Source of the DNA: Chlorocebus sabaeus
Lineage: Eukaryota > Chordata > Mammalia > Primates > Cercopithecidae
DNA length: 64,000 bases
Direction of reading: 5' to 3'
NCBI RefSeq assembly: GCF_047675955.1
Contig: NC_132904.1
Coordinates: 56,787,435-56,851,434 of the forward strand
Of the stretch, positions 33,610-45,185 are shown one piece after another. The first letter of the stretch is position 1, and each line of letters begins with the position of its first letter. Position numbers and translations under genes: made by a program. The notes under the pieces are model-generated. The model did not search any database, was not told the DNA's origin, and worked only from the letters and a program-made list of their open reading frames with translations.

Positions 33610-35540
33610 GGAAGGCCTTGCCCAGTAGCCTAGAGCATCTGGGAGAGCCCTCCACAGGCCCCTGACAACGCCTGGCTCCCTAGCTCTCTAGAGGCCAAGA
33701 GCCAGCCTCCGCCTCAGCCAATGCATGTGTGTCTCCCCGGGACTGCAACCTCCCAAGCTTTCTGGGTTCCCCACGTCCTGTGGCAGGGTCTCCTGCTGCA
33801 GGAACTCTTGGTCCATGCCCGCGGTCCCAGGTGTGGCAGTGGGGGCCTGCGGCCCCACCTGCCCAGGCCATACTTACGGAGTCATTTTATAAAGCTGCGT
33901 CCTCCTCTCAAACAGCGACCCTCCCCAGGCCCAGGACCACACCCCGGCCACTGGTGTGGCCTGGGCAGACTCCGTCTCACCGCCCCCCGTCTCCAGGACA
34001 CTCTTCAGCTTCACATTGGCGCTTGAGTCCCCCAGCCTGTTGTCAGGAAACACCGAGAGTCGTCACCCTGCCCCACCAACCACCCTGCCAAGTGAGAACG
34101 GGCTGAAGCCTCCGTAGTCCTGGGGAACCGAGAACAGAGGAGGAGGAGCAGGAAGGAACTCCAGAGGTGGGGTCTCTTCCCAGCAGTTTTGGAGCAACTT
34201 TCTGAGCCCTATCTGGGATGCTGAGGAGGTGATGGGGGGGGTCACTTCTACTGGGCCCCCCTCCAAACTGTTCCTGAAGTAGCAAGAGAGCTGGGGGTCC
34301 CTGGAGTTCCCCAAAAGCACTGTCTCCAAGGCTGGGATCCAGGGGCCCAATGCGGCCTTATTTGGGGATCTGGATCTCTTAGGGGTAGGGGCAGCGGCAG
34401 GGGGCAGGACAACTTCCAGGTGATGGGAGGGGCCAGTGTACACAGGGACATGAGTGTGGGCTAAAGAGGCACACAGCAAACTAGCAAGATCTCTGTCCCC
34501 TTTGAGCTGACTGTCCTCATCCTACTCTTGCACCCCAGGATCCCAGGGCAAGGGGTGAGCAAAGCTGCCCCTCCCCAACTCCTAGGCTCTGTTCTGAGGG
34601 ACAGGGAGGGGAGCCAGGCATCGACTTCTCTGGGATCTGAGGTCACACACACTTGAAGGGCCCTGGTTTTCCCTGTAGAGGCACCGCAGAGTGTTTCCGC
34701 CCCCATCCTGAGGCCAGCTGTCTCATCCTCCCTCCCCACAGCACACGCCCCCACACACTGGTCTAGGCCCAGGCTTGCCTCAGTTTACTGAGCGTGCCCA
34801 GCTGTCACTGAGGTTTGAGGGAAGCTCTGTGGGGCTGGAGGGAAGCCAGGACACTACCCGCTGAGTCCTCTCCCACACAGGTGGCATCGTTGCTGATGCC
34901 AGGCCCAAGGAAGGACGAAATGTGTTGTGTCCTGTTCAGAGACTCTCTGCATTTGTAGAGACAATGACAGAGAGCATCAAGGAACGAGGAGGCTGACCTG
35001 TGGCTTCACAGCACTGGGGCAGTGGAGAAGGGCCAGGGCCACACAGGCCCCACTCTGGGGCACCCTGATGGCTGGGGCTGGGGATGAGCCAGCCATCAGG
35101 TGGGGGCAAACTGAGCTGCATCCACTGCTGAAATCACGCACAGCTAGGCAGAGCCCAGGCCTATGTGAGCGTGGACATAACCGTGACTGTGCTGTGTGGG
35201 TGGCAGGCAGGGGGTTCGCATAGTGTCTGTAATGATGATGCTTGGTTTTCTCAGCGTGTGTTATTCCTCAGACTCCATCAGCTTCTATGTTGGCAAGGAT
35301 TCACAGACCCCAAATACGTACAACAGTATAAGGGATCTTCTGGCCCAGTAGTTTTCAGTTGGAAAACATCCTGTCATGAAGAGGCTAACAGAAAACATAA
35401 ACGCAAGTGGCTCTGGATGAAGCTGGGGACAGGATGGGACTAGAGTTCCACACTCTCAGCCTCTCCCTCCCTATCACCCTCAACTCCTGCTTCCTGGAGA
35501 TGCTCTGGGTGACCCTGGGGCTCCAAATGTCATTTGAAAA
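33610..35540. other. Unique G+C-rich intronic sequence
   Basis: 1.9 kb without recognised repeats. Minus- and plus-strand frames of 60-140 codons occur by composition. A GGGGGG run at 34233-34240 and C-rich words near 33820-33960 give scattered Sp-type sites. Confidence 0.5.
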
Positions 35541-35549
35541 TCAGTGGTA

Positions 35550-35660
35550 TGGTCCAGCTTTCTTATTTTCAGATGAAGAAGCTGAGGCCCAGAGTGGGTA
35601 GAGATCTGCCAAAGGTCACACAGCAAGTTGGTAGCAGAGCCAGGGCTGGAGCTAGAACGG
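35550..35660 (-). repeat. MIR core
   Basis: Antisense MIR: TTATTTTCAGATGAAGAAGC, TGAGGCCCAGAGTGGGTAGA, CAAAGGTCACACAGCAAGTT. Confidence 0.85.
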
Positions 35661-36019
35661 AGGCCCCATGACTCCTAACCACTGTGGCCTCCAGCTCCTA
35701 AGCCAGAGGTGGCCAGCAACCCCACCCATGGTTCTGACCTCCTCCAACCTTCTCCTGTCCACTCTCTGGCTCTCCTGCATGGAGGAACCTGGTGTCTGGA
35801 CCACCCCTTCCAGAAACAAGGTCCAGACAGGCCTGAGTTCTTGGCCCTTCAGCAGTAGATCTGGACCCTTGTGACTGTGTTCTCCACAGGTGACCTCTTC
35901 ACTTTCTTGGCTTTCCCACCTGTCCACGGGGCTCCCAAATCTACTTCCTGATGGCTCCCCTGAGCTCCAAATGCCTCTGGGCCCCTCCAGGGGCACCTCT
36001 AACTCTCCAGGTTCAAAGG

Positions 36020-36900
36020 AACTCACCTTACTCCAGACCTGCTCTTCCTCCTGATTTTCTGGCCATGTGCATAGTCCTGCCATTCACTCAGTCATCACCC
36101 CAGAAACCCAGGCGCCATCCTAATCCTCTTCATCTCACCTTCATCTACCTGTGAAGCCCTCCTATCGGTCCCCTCCCCTGTCCCCAGTGCCTCTGCCCAG
36201 ATTGAGGCCTCACATGTCCCCAGCCTCCTTCTGGTCTCCTGGACTGCAGTTCTGCCTGCTCCAGGAACATTACACTTTTAAAGGCCAACCTGAGCATGTC
36301 ACTTGTCTGCTGACAAGGCTCTTTCCACTGCTCCTCATTCCAAAGGATATAAACCAAGCTCTGCCATGAGGCTTGTGAGGCTGCAGGACCTGCCCCCTGA
36401 CCCCTCTCCTGCCTTGCTCTGCTGTCTCCCCTCCAGACTGGCTTTGCTCCAGCCACTTCTAAACTCCCAGCAGATCTCCCCATAGAACTTTCTCATCTCC
36501 TGCCTCAGCACACACCCTCTTGTCTCTTCAGATCAAGGCTTTTCCAAGTGTGCCCTTGGGTACCTGCTTCACCATCCCCTAGCATACTGTCGACTCCTGG
36601 GCACCACCCTGCCCGGACCTGCCAAAAGAGAATCTCTGCATTTTTAACACAGATCTGTGGATGCTGCACACTAAATGTTGAGAGGCACTGTTCCACTGAG
36701 CAGCTCCTCTTGTCCCAGTCTCCCTCCTGCCTCAGCTGGGCAATTCCTTCCTTTTGGCCCCTGTACTCTCCAGGGTGTGACTAATTGTGACTGGATGTCT
36801 CCTCTGCTGGGCTATGAGCTCCATATAGGCAGTGACCATGTCTTCTTCCTCTGACCTGTAAATCCCTGAGCCTGGTACAGAGAAGGGATCAATGAACGGG
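36020..36900 (+). repeat. L2 LINE (ORF2 end to 3' end), split by a MER5
   Basis: Sense L2: CACTCAGTCATCACCCCAGA, GCGCCATCCTAATCCTCTTC, GAGCATGTCACTTGTCTGCT, GGCTATGAGCTCCATATAGG, ending GATCAATGAACGGGAG. It is interrupted at about 36538-36692 by a MER5-type element. Confidence 0.8.
36538..36692 (+). mobile_element. MER5-type hAT element inside L2
   Basis: GAGAATCTCTGCATTTTTAA, CACAGATCTGTGGATGCTGC and TTGAGAGGCACTG match the MER5A order. Edges are diverged, so the boundaries are approximate. Confidence 0.65.
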
Positions 36901-37850
36901 AGCCCCAGTGCCCCTGGTCAGGAGGAGGTCAAGCTGATCTAGTGATAAGCCACAGCTTGTCTAGAAATCTGAGACACTGCTCCCAGGGTCTCTGCAAGTT
37001 ACACCTGTCCTTCTACCCTACCCTACCTCACCCTCTGCACAGTAAGGAGACATGTTGGGACTAAATGTAATGGAGGGCCTACGGGGTGTTAACAGTGACA
37101 TTTAACAACAAGCTCTCCAGAAAATGTCTGCATGCATAGACTCAATAAGTTTACTCTAAATTTTACTGACACAAAGGATGTATACCACATAATTTACGAA
37201 TACTAATGAAATATCCAATATTCTTTATTGTAAATTCCATATAGCCAGATGATTGTCCCAGAAATCAACCTGCTCAATGAGTTTCGCCCAACTCTTTATC
37301 TGTAGCCAACCTATGGTTGCAATGACAAATTACTGTAGTTCCAACTTAATGTTGCTTGATATTTTCATTTATGCTAACAAGTAAGTTGAAAGTGAAACAA
37401 CAAAGACATGTCAGAACTTCACTCCTTCACTGGTGGTCTGAGGGATTTCTTTGCTGAATAGGTTAATAGTTTGGGGACACTAGAAAAATCTTTGTTTTCT
37501 GCTATTCACCATGGAGCAGCTATAAACATGATACCCTTTAAAATTTAATCTGCATTAGTAATATTTTTCCCATCCCTTTCTTACATCTAGACAATCAACA
37601 AAACAATAAATCTGGTCTTAATGTGCAGCACCTGTTGACTTCCCTGGTCTAGCCACCCTCGCCGTGGCCGATCTGTGATGTGACTGAGCACAGAGGTGGG
37701 AGGAGATGCTCAGCAGTGCAGTCATGTGGCAGTTCCACCCCACAGATACAACAGACAGGTGCAGGGAAAGGCAGTAAAATGAATAGGAGGTGGTGAGTTT
37801 TCAGTGTATTACCTTTGTAAACATAATTTATTTAACGTTACATTTATACT
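36901..37850. other. Unassigned AT-rich block
   Basis: About 950 bp that fits no repeat I recognise. The minus strand carries CAATAAAGAATATTGG near 37220-37235 and the block is much more AT-rich than its left flank. It could be an ancient transposon or pseudogene 3' end, but I cannot assign it. Confidence 0.45.
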
Positions 37851-37851
37851 G

Positions 37852-38742
37852 CTTCTTTTTTTTTTTTTTAATTTTTGAAAGAGAGGGTCTTGCTCTGTAG
37901 CCCAGGCTGGAGTGCAGTGGTGTGATCTCGGCTCACTGTGGCCTTGACCTCCTAGGCTCAAGTGATCCTCTGACCTCAGCCTCCTGAGTAGCTGGGACTA
38001 CAGGCATGTATTTTTTTGTAGAGATGGGGGTCTCAGCATGTTGCCCAGGCTGGTCTCAAACTCCTGACCTCAAGCAATCCTCCTGCCTCGGCCTCCCAAA
38101 GTGCTGGTGTGGCAGGCCAGGTGTCACTAACGCAGGCCTCCACAACAGCTGTTTCAGTGCTGACTGAGTGGTGAAGTTCAATATTAAAAGCTGACAGAAG
38201 CAGTGCCCTTACACAAAGGCTGGAGTGGAACAAAAGCCCAGCGAGAGTTTTGCCTTAAAGCATGACAGAACAATGAAGGAATTCTTAAAGGACCTGCTTA
38301 AGATTAAACAAGTTTTATTGGGGGTCTGAAGAAACTCCCCAAACCTCCGTGACTTAGCAGGGGACAAGATAAGGGTAATCACCCCTGGCACCTGGACCCA
38401 TTTAGATTAAGTACATTTACTGAGGCTCCAGAGGAAGGTCTTCAGGACTCAAATCTTAGTTATAGATTAAAAGAAGTTAATCACTTATGTCTTTAGATGA
38501 ATGCACACTTACACGCAGACATATAGTTTAGAAGGTATATAAGCTCTGGAAAACTTTGTAATTTTGAGTTGGTCCAGCAATAATTTCCAGGCCTTCTCCC
38601 TGTAACCAGTTATAGAAATAAAAATTCCCTTCTCTCCCAGTTCATCTGCATCTCGTTACTGGGCCTTGAGAATAAGCAGCCCACCCTCAGTTTGGTCCAG
38701 GAACATTGGGATTACAGGCGTGAGTCACTGTGCCTGGCCAGT
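37852..38742 (-). mobile_element. AluJ split by a solo LTR
   Basis: Antisense Alu: poly(T) and body at 37852-38107 (GGCTCAAGTGATCCTCTG, CCTCCCAAAGTGCTGG). Its last about 37 bases resume at 38706-38742 (TTGGGATTACAGGCG, GTCACTGTGCCTGGCC). The LTR occupies the break. Confidence 0.9.
38108..38705 (+). mobile_element. Solo LTR of an endogenous retrovirus (ERV1-like)
   Basis: 598 bp starting TGTGGCAGG and ending GGAACA, inserted in an Alu with 4-bp flanks CTGG and TTGG. A four-base duplication is usual for ERV1 (gammaretrovirus-like) elements. A TATATAAG box near 38536 and AATAAA at 38617-38622, about 80 bp apart, fit a U3-R arrangement on plus. No internal retroviral sequence or open frame remains, so it is an LTR-LTR recombination product. 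I do not recognise the family. Confidence 0.85.
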
Positions 38743-38949
38743 TTGATTCTTAAAAACAGCTATGTTTAGCAACGGGCTTACAAACATCTTCCTTTACTGC
38801 ACAATTGATTCTCATAAGCCGTTTCTGGGCCAGTTCCAGGACAGTCACCCTAAAGAATTGAATGGGACCCCCCATTACTGCCATTACTCAGAGGGCCAGT
38901 CCCCTCCCCAGCCCTCTAGAGCCTAGCTTGCGAGCTGCCAGAGGGATCC

Positions 38950-39085
38950 TGAGAGTCTAACAGTCCCTGCTATGTGACCCAGCCAGCTTGTTTCCACTCT
39001 ATGGGCCTCAGGTTCCTCAACTTTGAGGGGGAAAATGGTGCCTCCTAACTCGTGAGGTATGGAGAGAATGAAATGCCCGCTTGCC
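38950..39085 (+). repeat. MIR
   Basis: Sense MIR: CTGCTATGTGACCCAGCCAG, GGGCCTCAGGTTCCTCAACT, GTGAGGTATGGAGAGAATGA. Confidence 0.75.
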
Positions 39086-39089
39086 CTTC

Positions 39090-39720
39090 CCCCACACACC
39101 TGGCCTACATACTGTAGTTCATTCCCATCACTGCCCCCACGCCTTACCTGAGACACACCATGCACTTGTTTTGGGGACATGCCTGCACACCCCTCACCCT
39201 CCCAAACCGCATCACACACAGTAACATGGCACCCCCTATACCACCCAGAGACAAGCTGACCTGTAGACAGCTGCCTCCCACTCATCACCTCAGACACTCC
39301 ACAGACAGATTTTCCTCCAGCTCTGCCTCACACACAGCCACCTACATACCCAAACCATACCCCACAAAGGCTCCCATGCGCATATGTACCCGAAATTCCT
39401 TCGTGTACTTTGTACTCACATGTACTGCGCCAAATACCTTTTCCCTACCCCCAGGCATTTCACATAGAAATGGATGCCCCACCCTGCCCGCCACAACCCA
39501 CTGACACTCCGACATTCCCCCGCCTATCCCTGCCAGCATGAGCATGCGCACCACACACATGTGCCCATCATTTATCTACACTTCTCTCCAAACTCACACC
39601 TCACAGCACACACTCACGCCACCCCTACGCAGAGGCATTCCCATATGGTCCTCACACACTCAAGGCATTCCCATATGGCCCCACATTCCAGGACAGGAGA
39701 CCCCAGCCAGCCCTCTGAGC
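39090..39720. repeat. C/A-rich low-complexity block with a 30-bp duplication
   Basis: Strand-skewed toward C and A (CCACACACC, ACATACCCAAACC). AGGCATTCCCATATGG occurs at 39633-39648 and again at 39663-39678, exactly 30 bp apart. Confidence 0.6.
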
Positions 39721-41165
39721 CCATGCCCTAGATTAAGGAGCAGTGAGGGGCATCCTGGTAGCATGAGGTGGGAAAGCTAGGGTGCACTTCCTCACGGTGA
39801 CAGCTTGCTTCCCTGGAAGTCAGGCCCTGGCTTGAGGTGCAGGGAGGACTTCAGAGAGCTGAGAAGGGATAGGACCAGACTGCTGGCTAAACACCTCTGT
39901 GTCCTCCAGACCCAGCCTCAGGCGGCCCCAGCAGCCAGCTCCTACCTGCTTTCCCCAGTACCCCCAACCCAAACAAGGACGCCCATCTGCTTCTAGAAGC
40001 TCCTCCCACGCCCTGTGAGAGCAGGACTCTTGGGGGCTTGAGGGCCTTGCCCAGGCTGCAGTGAACGCTGAGCCCAGGCTCCCCTGGTCACAAGGAGGGA
40101 TCAGAAGGCACAGGACCCTGAGCGGAGGGGCTGGTGGGAAGGTGAGCAGGGAGGCCAGGGCTCCCGCTTCCAAATCCACAGGGGCTATCAGGACTCCAAG
40201 GTGGTGCCCCTTTCCTATGCCTTGCTAGACTGAGGCGGTGGCAGACGCACACACTGTCCTTAGCTGTCCCAACCCTCAGCTCCACCTGAAGGTTGGACCC
40301 TATCCTGTCCCCTAATCATCATCCTGTACCCTCGCCCTGTCCTTGCCCTCACCCCCAGCCCATCAACAGCAGAGCTGAGTCCTGGGGTGAGGGGCCTCTG
40401 TCTGTCTGCTCCCATCACCTAGCATCTGTGTGGCCTGGGTAAGGGCCTCCCTCCTGGACCCCCCCATCATCTGAGCAAAGAGAAGCCAGTGTGCAGCAGA
40501 CGCTGGGTGGGCTCTGGGGCCCATGATGGGCAGATGCCAACACATCTGTCTAGGTGGTCCCAGCACACTCTAAAAGCAGCCTCAGGCCAGACTGGGTCCT
40601 GATGGGCACAGGGAAGCCATCTCAGGGGTACACACCTTCTTACAGTGCCACCCAGCAATAATCCAGAGTAATGGCTGAGGCCTTAGAGAGCAATAGTGAG
40701 GTATGCATCACCCACTTCAGAAAGCTCACTATCTTGTATTCTCCTCCCACCTCTCTCTCTCTCACACACATGCACACACACAGGCCACTCCAGACTGATC
40801 CTACCAGGCTGGTGCAGCCTGTCCTCTCTAGACTCTACATCCTGGTCCTTGCAGAAGATGCTGCCTTCAGATTTCCATGGCAACAACAGACAGCTGCCCT
40901 GACTGATGAGTTACAGTAAACCCTCTCTTCTCTGTCTAGCTGAGGGGGTTTCCAGGGGAGACAGGCTGAGCATCTAGGCCTGGGCTCCAGACTTGGGTTA
41001 GTAACGACAGAGTAACTCTAGGACAGGCCAGCCTCCACACCCTACCTTGCCCAAACCCACCTGCTCTTCACCTTCTGGTCCTTTGAGAGACTGTTTAATA
41101 TGGTAGAGAATAAGCCATGTAAGCACCAAGGCTGTGCTGAGCTACTCTACCATCCCTTTAGCCAG
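39721..41165. other. Unique intronic sequence
   Basis: No repeat family recognised apart from a short CT/CA run at 40755-40783. An X-box-like ATTTCCATGGCAAC (one mismatch) is at 40871-40884. Confidence 0.5.
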
Positions 41166-41169
41166 ATGT

Positions 41170-41410
41170 GCCACATGCCTGCCAGTGACACTTATACAGG
41201 CACATACACCCATGTACATGTATGAACACAGGTACAGTACACACAGGAACATGTACACAATATTCACACAAAGTGGAAATCTCCATGGCTGCAGAGACCA
41301 TGCGTGCAGGCATGCTGACACATATATGGAGGAACACATACACACACACATATGCCAGGACACACATCTAGGTGTACACATAGATATGCCAGAACAGACA
41401 TTCAGGCTGG
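41170..41410. repeat. Degenerate ACAC/ACAT-rich tract
   Basis: Scattered ACACAC, ACATAC and GTACAC words with no clean unit; a decayed microsatellite. Confidence 0.6.
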
Positions 41411-41516
41411 GAGATGACATGGCATGCAGGTGAGGACACGTCTACAGGCTCAGACATATCCATTCCAATTGATGGAAATGGACATGGGCCCACAACCATT
41501 CCCTACTCCCACGTGC

Positions 41517-41563
41517 GCTCGCTCGCTCTCTCTCGCTTGCTCGCGCGCTCTCTCTCTCTCTCC
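41517..41563. repeat. Compound (CTCG/CT)n microsatellite
   Basis: GCTCGCTCGCTCTCTCTCGC, a second CTCGCGCG step, then (CT)n. CpG-containing, which is unusual for a microsatellite in this AT-rich part. Confidence 0.85.
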
Positions 41564-41878
41564 AGCCCTTACCCCTGCCAAACTCAAGGAGGGCCATGTG
41601 GAAAGTCAGAGGACCATAAAAGAGTCAAACCTTTAAGAAAGGGCTGTAATCAAAGATACAAATGAGACTGTACACATCTGAATCTTACTACATTTCTAGA
41701 CTAATAAATTAAAAATCTCGACACAATGGACTTTCTAGAAAATATAAATCTCTAAACTTAAAAAGAAGTAGAAAAGTTGATTAGATTAATAACCATGGAA
41801 GAAACTGGAAATGTTGCTAAACAGCTCCAGACAAGAAACGTGCCAGACCAAGATGAATTTGGGGACAAGTATTTCAAA

Positions 41879-42177
41879 TTTTTGTTGTTGTTGTTGAGAC
41901 AGAGTCTCACTCTGTCACCCAGGCTGGAGTGCAGTGGCACGATCTCAGCTCACTGCAAGCTCCGCCTCCCGGGTTCATGCTATTCTCCTGCCTCAGCCTC
42001 CCAAGTAGCTGGGACTACAGGTGCCCGCCACCACACCCAGCTAATTTTTTTGTATTTTTAGTAGAGACGGGGTTTCACCCTGTTAGCCAGGATGGTCTCC
42101 ATCTCCTGACCTCGTGATCTGCCTGTCTTGGCCTCCCAAAGTGCTGGGATTACAGGCGTGAGCCACCACGCCTGGCC
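41879..42177 (-). mobile_element. AluY-like element with 12-bp target duplication
   Basis: Full-length antisense Alu (GCAAGCTCCGCCTCCCGGGT is the AluY/Sc-type reading). It is flanked by identical AAGTATTTCAAA at 41867-41878 and 42178-42189. Confidence 0.95.
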
Positions 42178-42900
42178 AAGTATTTCAAACTTTTAAAAAC
42201 AGATAATTATTGAGTTAGAGGAATCACTCAGCAATACACAAAAAAAGATGAGATGCAACCAACTAATTTTGCAAGGTTAATCAAACCCTGATATAAAAAT
42301 CTGACTCCCCAGATACCTACCTAAAACTCCACTACTTAACAGCCTTACTTATTAAAAATATACTTAGCATTCTAAATAAAAGATTAACAAATCAAACCTA
42401 GAAGTAAGTTGAATGAAAAATATAACATGCACCATATAGAGCTCATTCCATTTCCAGAAACGGAAAGATGGTTTATATATGAGCAACCCTATTTATATAA
42501 TATATCACATTAATAAGTCTAATGATAAATGTCGTAAGTTTTTAACAGATACCAAAACGGTCTTGGATAAAAGTCACCACTCATTTCTGGTTAAAAGAAA
42601 TTTATTAGTAAACTAGGAACGGAAGTATAGTTGACAGGATAAAGACTATAACTAAACATTGTTTTATAAGTTCTAGCCAATGCAATAATTTATTTTTTCA
42701 CATAATTATTAAAGAAGATAAATTGATCATTATTTGCATATCCAACTGTCTACCCAGCAAAATCTAAGAAAATTAACTGAAAAACTATTAGAATTAATAA
42801 ATAGGTCAGTGGCATTGATTAATACAGAATAACTACCCATAAATAAGTGGCTTTTCTACATATCAGAAACACCCAATTTAAAAATATAATTAAAAAGGTC

Positions 42901-43200
42901 CGGTCGGGCGCAGCGGCTCACGCCTGTAATCCCAGCACTTTGAGAAGGCAAGGTGGCCGGATCATGAGGTCAGGAGATCGAGACCATCCTGGCTAACACG
43001 GTGAAACCCTATCTCTACTACAAATACAAAAACAAAAAATTAGCAGGGAGTGGTGGTGGGTACCTGTAGTCCCAGCTACATGGGAGGCTGAGGCAGGAGA
43101 ATGGCATGAACTCAGGAGGCAGAGCTTGCAGTAAGCCAAGATTGCACCACTGCATTCCAGCCTGGGAGACAGAGCGAGACTCCATCTCAAAAAAAAAAAA
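42901..43200 (+). mobile_element. AluY with expanded tail
   Basis: Sense AluY (GGTCAGGAGATCGAGACC, CATCCTGGCTAACACGGTG retained, GAGCTTGCAGTAAGCC). Its poly(A) runs straight into a GAA/GGA/GGGAGA array. Unlike the 15.86-kb copy it has no 12-bp deletion. Confidence 0.95.
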
Positions 43201-43358
43201 AAAGGAAGAAGAAGAAGGAAGAAGAAGAAGGAGAAGGAGAAGAAGGAGGAGAAGGAGGAGAAGGAGGAGAAGGAGGAGAAGGAGGAGAGGGAGGAGAGGG
43301 AGGAGAGGGAGGAGAGGGAGAGGGAGAGGGAGAGGGAGAGGGAGAGGGAGAAGAAAGG
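43189..43358 (+). repeat. 170-bp homopurine tract, (GAA/GGA/GGGAGA)n
   Basis: Every base from 43189 to 43358 on plus is A or G. It evolves from poly(A) through GAA, then GGAGAA, GGAGAGGGA and finally (GGGAGA)n. It grew from the AluY tail. The TUB pre-mRNA carries the complement, a 170-nt pyrimidine tract. Confidence 0.97.
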
Positions 43359-44560
43359 TCCTATTCACACAAGCAATAGAAAAAATAACCTATCTAGGGA
43401 AACTTCACAAGAAATGCCTTGGACATACATGAAAACAAACTACAATTCTATTAATAATAAAGCAACAATTTTACTTATATTAACACCCTTAATAAAAGGA
43501 GATGCTTCCCCTGTTCCTGTATGGAACTGCAATTTTGTCAAATAAATTGACAGGTGTGATTCCATTCTAATCATAAATGCAGTAGATTTTTTTTTCACCT
43601 GGACAAATTTATTCCAAAATTCATCTGGAAAAATAAGCCAATTTTCCAAGTTAGCCAAAACAATTTTGTAACTGTAAAAGAATGAGGAGGCATTTACCAT
43701 GTCAGTTATCAAACTGTGCTATGAATCTCCAATAATTCATCTGTACTAGGAATCTGTACCAAAAACAGTGGTACTGATATGAGAATGACCAATGGACCAA
43801 TGCAGTACAGAAATAATTCCATGTATATAGAGGAAATTGGTTTACAATAAAGGTGGGCTTTCAAAACACTGAAGAAACATTGGATTATTTAGTAAGTGGC
43901 TTAGAGATCAACTTGCCATCCATTTGGGGCAAATAAAGTTATATCCCTATTTTACATCCCATACAAAAACAAATAACAGAGGATTAAAGGTTTATTATAA
44001 AAAAGAAAACTGTAAGTAGAACATGTTAGAGAGTATTCTTCTAGTTATGTGCAGGGAGTGGGGGAGTTTTTCTAAGCATGTTCCTAAATCCAGAAGCCAT
44101 AAAGGTTTATTAGGTAAAAATCACCATCTTCTATATGGCAAGAGACACTGTAATTGAACTGAGTGCCAAGCTGGCAAATATGCAGTGAGGGTGGCCCTTC
44201 AGATACTGTGGGGAGAGAATGGATTGACACCCTTTCTGGAAAGAAATGTGATAATATGAATGTATCAAAGAACTTTAAAGAGATTCATTCTTTTTGAGCT
44301 ATTAATTTCATTTCTCTGAAGCTATTCTAAGAAAGTGATCATAAGAGTATAGAGATTTATGTACAAATATATTCATCACTGAGAATTTAGAAATTATGGA
44401 AATAACCAAAATAAAGGAATGATTAAATTTCAACAAATCCACAAAAGAGCTATTATATAGCCACTAAAAAGAGTATTTGTCCAATAATATTTAACAATAT
44501 GGGAAAGTATGTTACATGAAAAATTTAGATGACAAACAGTTTACACAATGTCATTAGGAT

Positions 44561-45185
44561 ATAGGCACACAAAAACATACATAATTGCCATTTGTGAACA
44601 AACTTATACTACACATTTTTTTCAGATAACACCTGAGATCCTTTTCAAAGTAGCACCTAAGAATTTAAGCCCATTTTTTTCAGTAACAGAGCAAAACACA
44701 AAACAAATAAAAGAAACAACTTCATTTTCAGCATCCACTCTCAGATGCTCACAACTGCACTCCTTGGGCTCCCCTCCTGACGGTTCCCAGTGGAACAACT
44801 AGTCCTGGCCATTAGCTACTTGAAAGCTTCCTGTCTTACCTTGACTTTAAGCTTTCCCTCTGTTTTAATGGTCCTACTAGTCTTTCTTTGGAGAATATGT
44901 GTGCTAATTATCTCATAAGATTACATCCCCCAAAAGGATGCAATTTTATTGTGGAACCAGTAAAAGTTAAGAGGTTAGCAAAAGCATAGGAAGAAAGAGC
45001 TAAGAGACAGAAGAGCAGAAAACACATTTTCTTTAAGATATTCTAGTTAGATGTCACTTATTTTTAAGATGATAGACTTCGCTGAAGGGAAAAATAAAAT
45101 AGTACTTTAACCAGGACATTTTACTTATGGAAAGCTTTTTGGCCTTATTCACTTTTTCAAAAAAATGAATTAAGGATTACCAGGA
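44561..45185. other. Unassigned AT-rich sequence between L1 relics
   Basis: No family recognised with confidence; possibly non-L1 sequence caught between two L1 copies. Confidence 0.45.

Larger units (their letters stand above)
41640..44560 (+). repeat. Old L1 (L1M) with two Alu insertions
   Basis: Plus-sense L1M ORF2 relics run through 41640-41866, 42190-42895 and 43360-44560: GAACCATGG-type junctions, CAGGATAAAGACTATAACTA, TTCTAGCCAATGCAATAATT, CAAAATTCATCTGGAAAAAT, CAGTGGTACTGATATGAGAA. Many stops; no functional frame. It is split by AluY elements at 41879 and 42901. Confidence 0.75.

Noticed and set aside
43106..43432. Arg-rich / Leu-Pro-rich open frames near 43.2 kb
   Set aside because: They translate the homopurine microsatellite and the AluY tail; not a gene.
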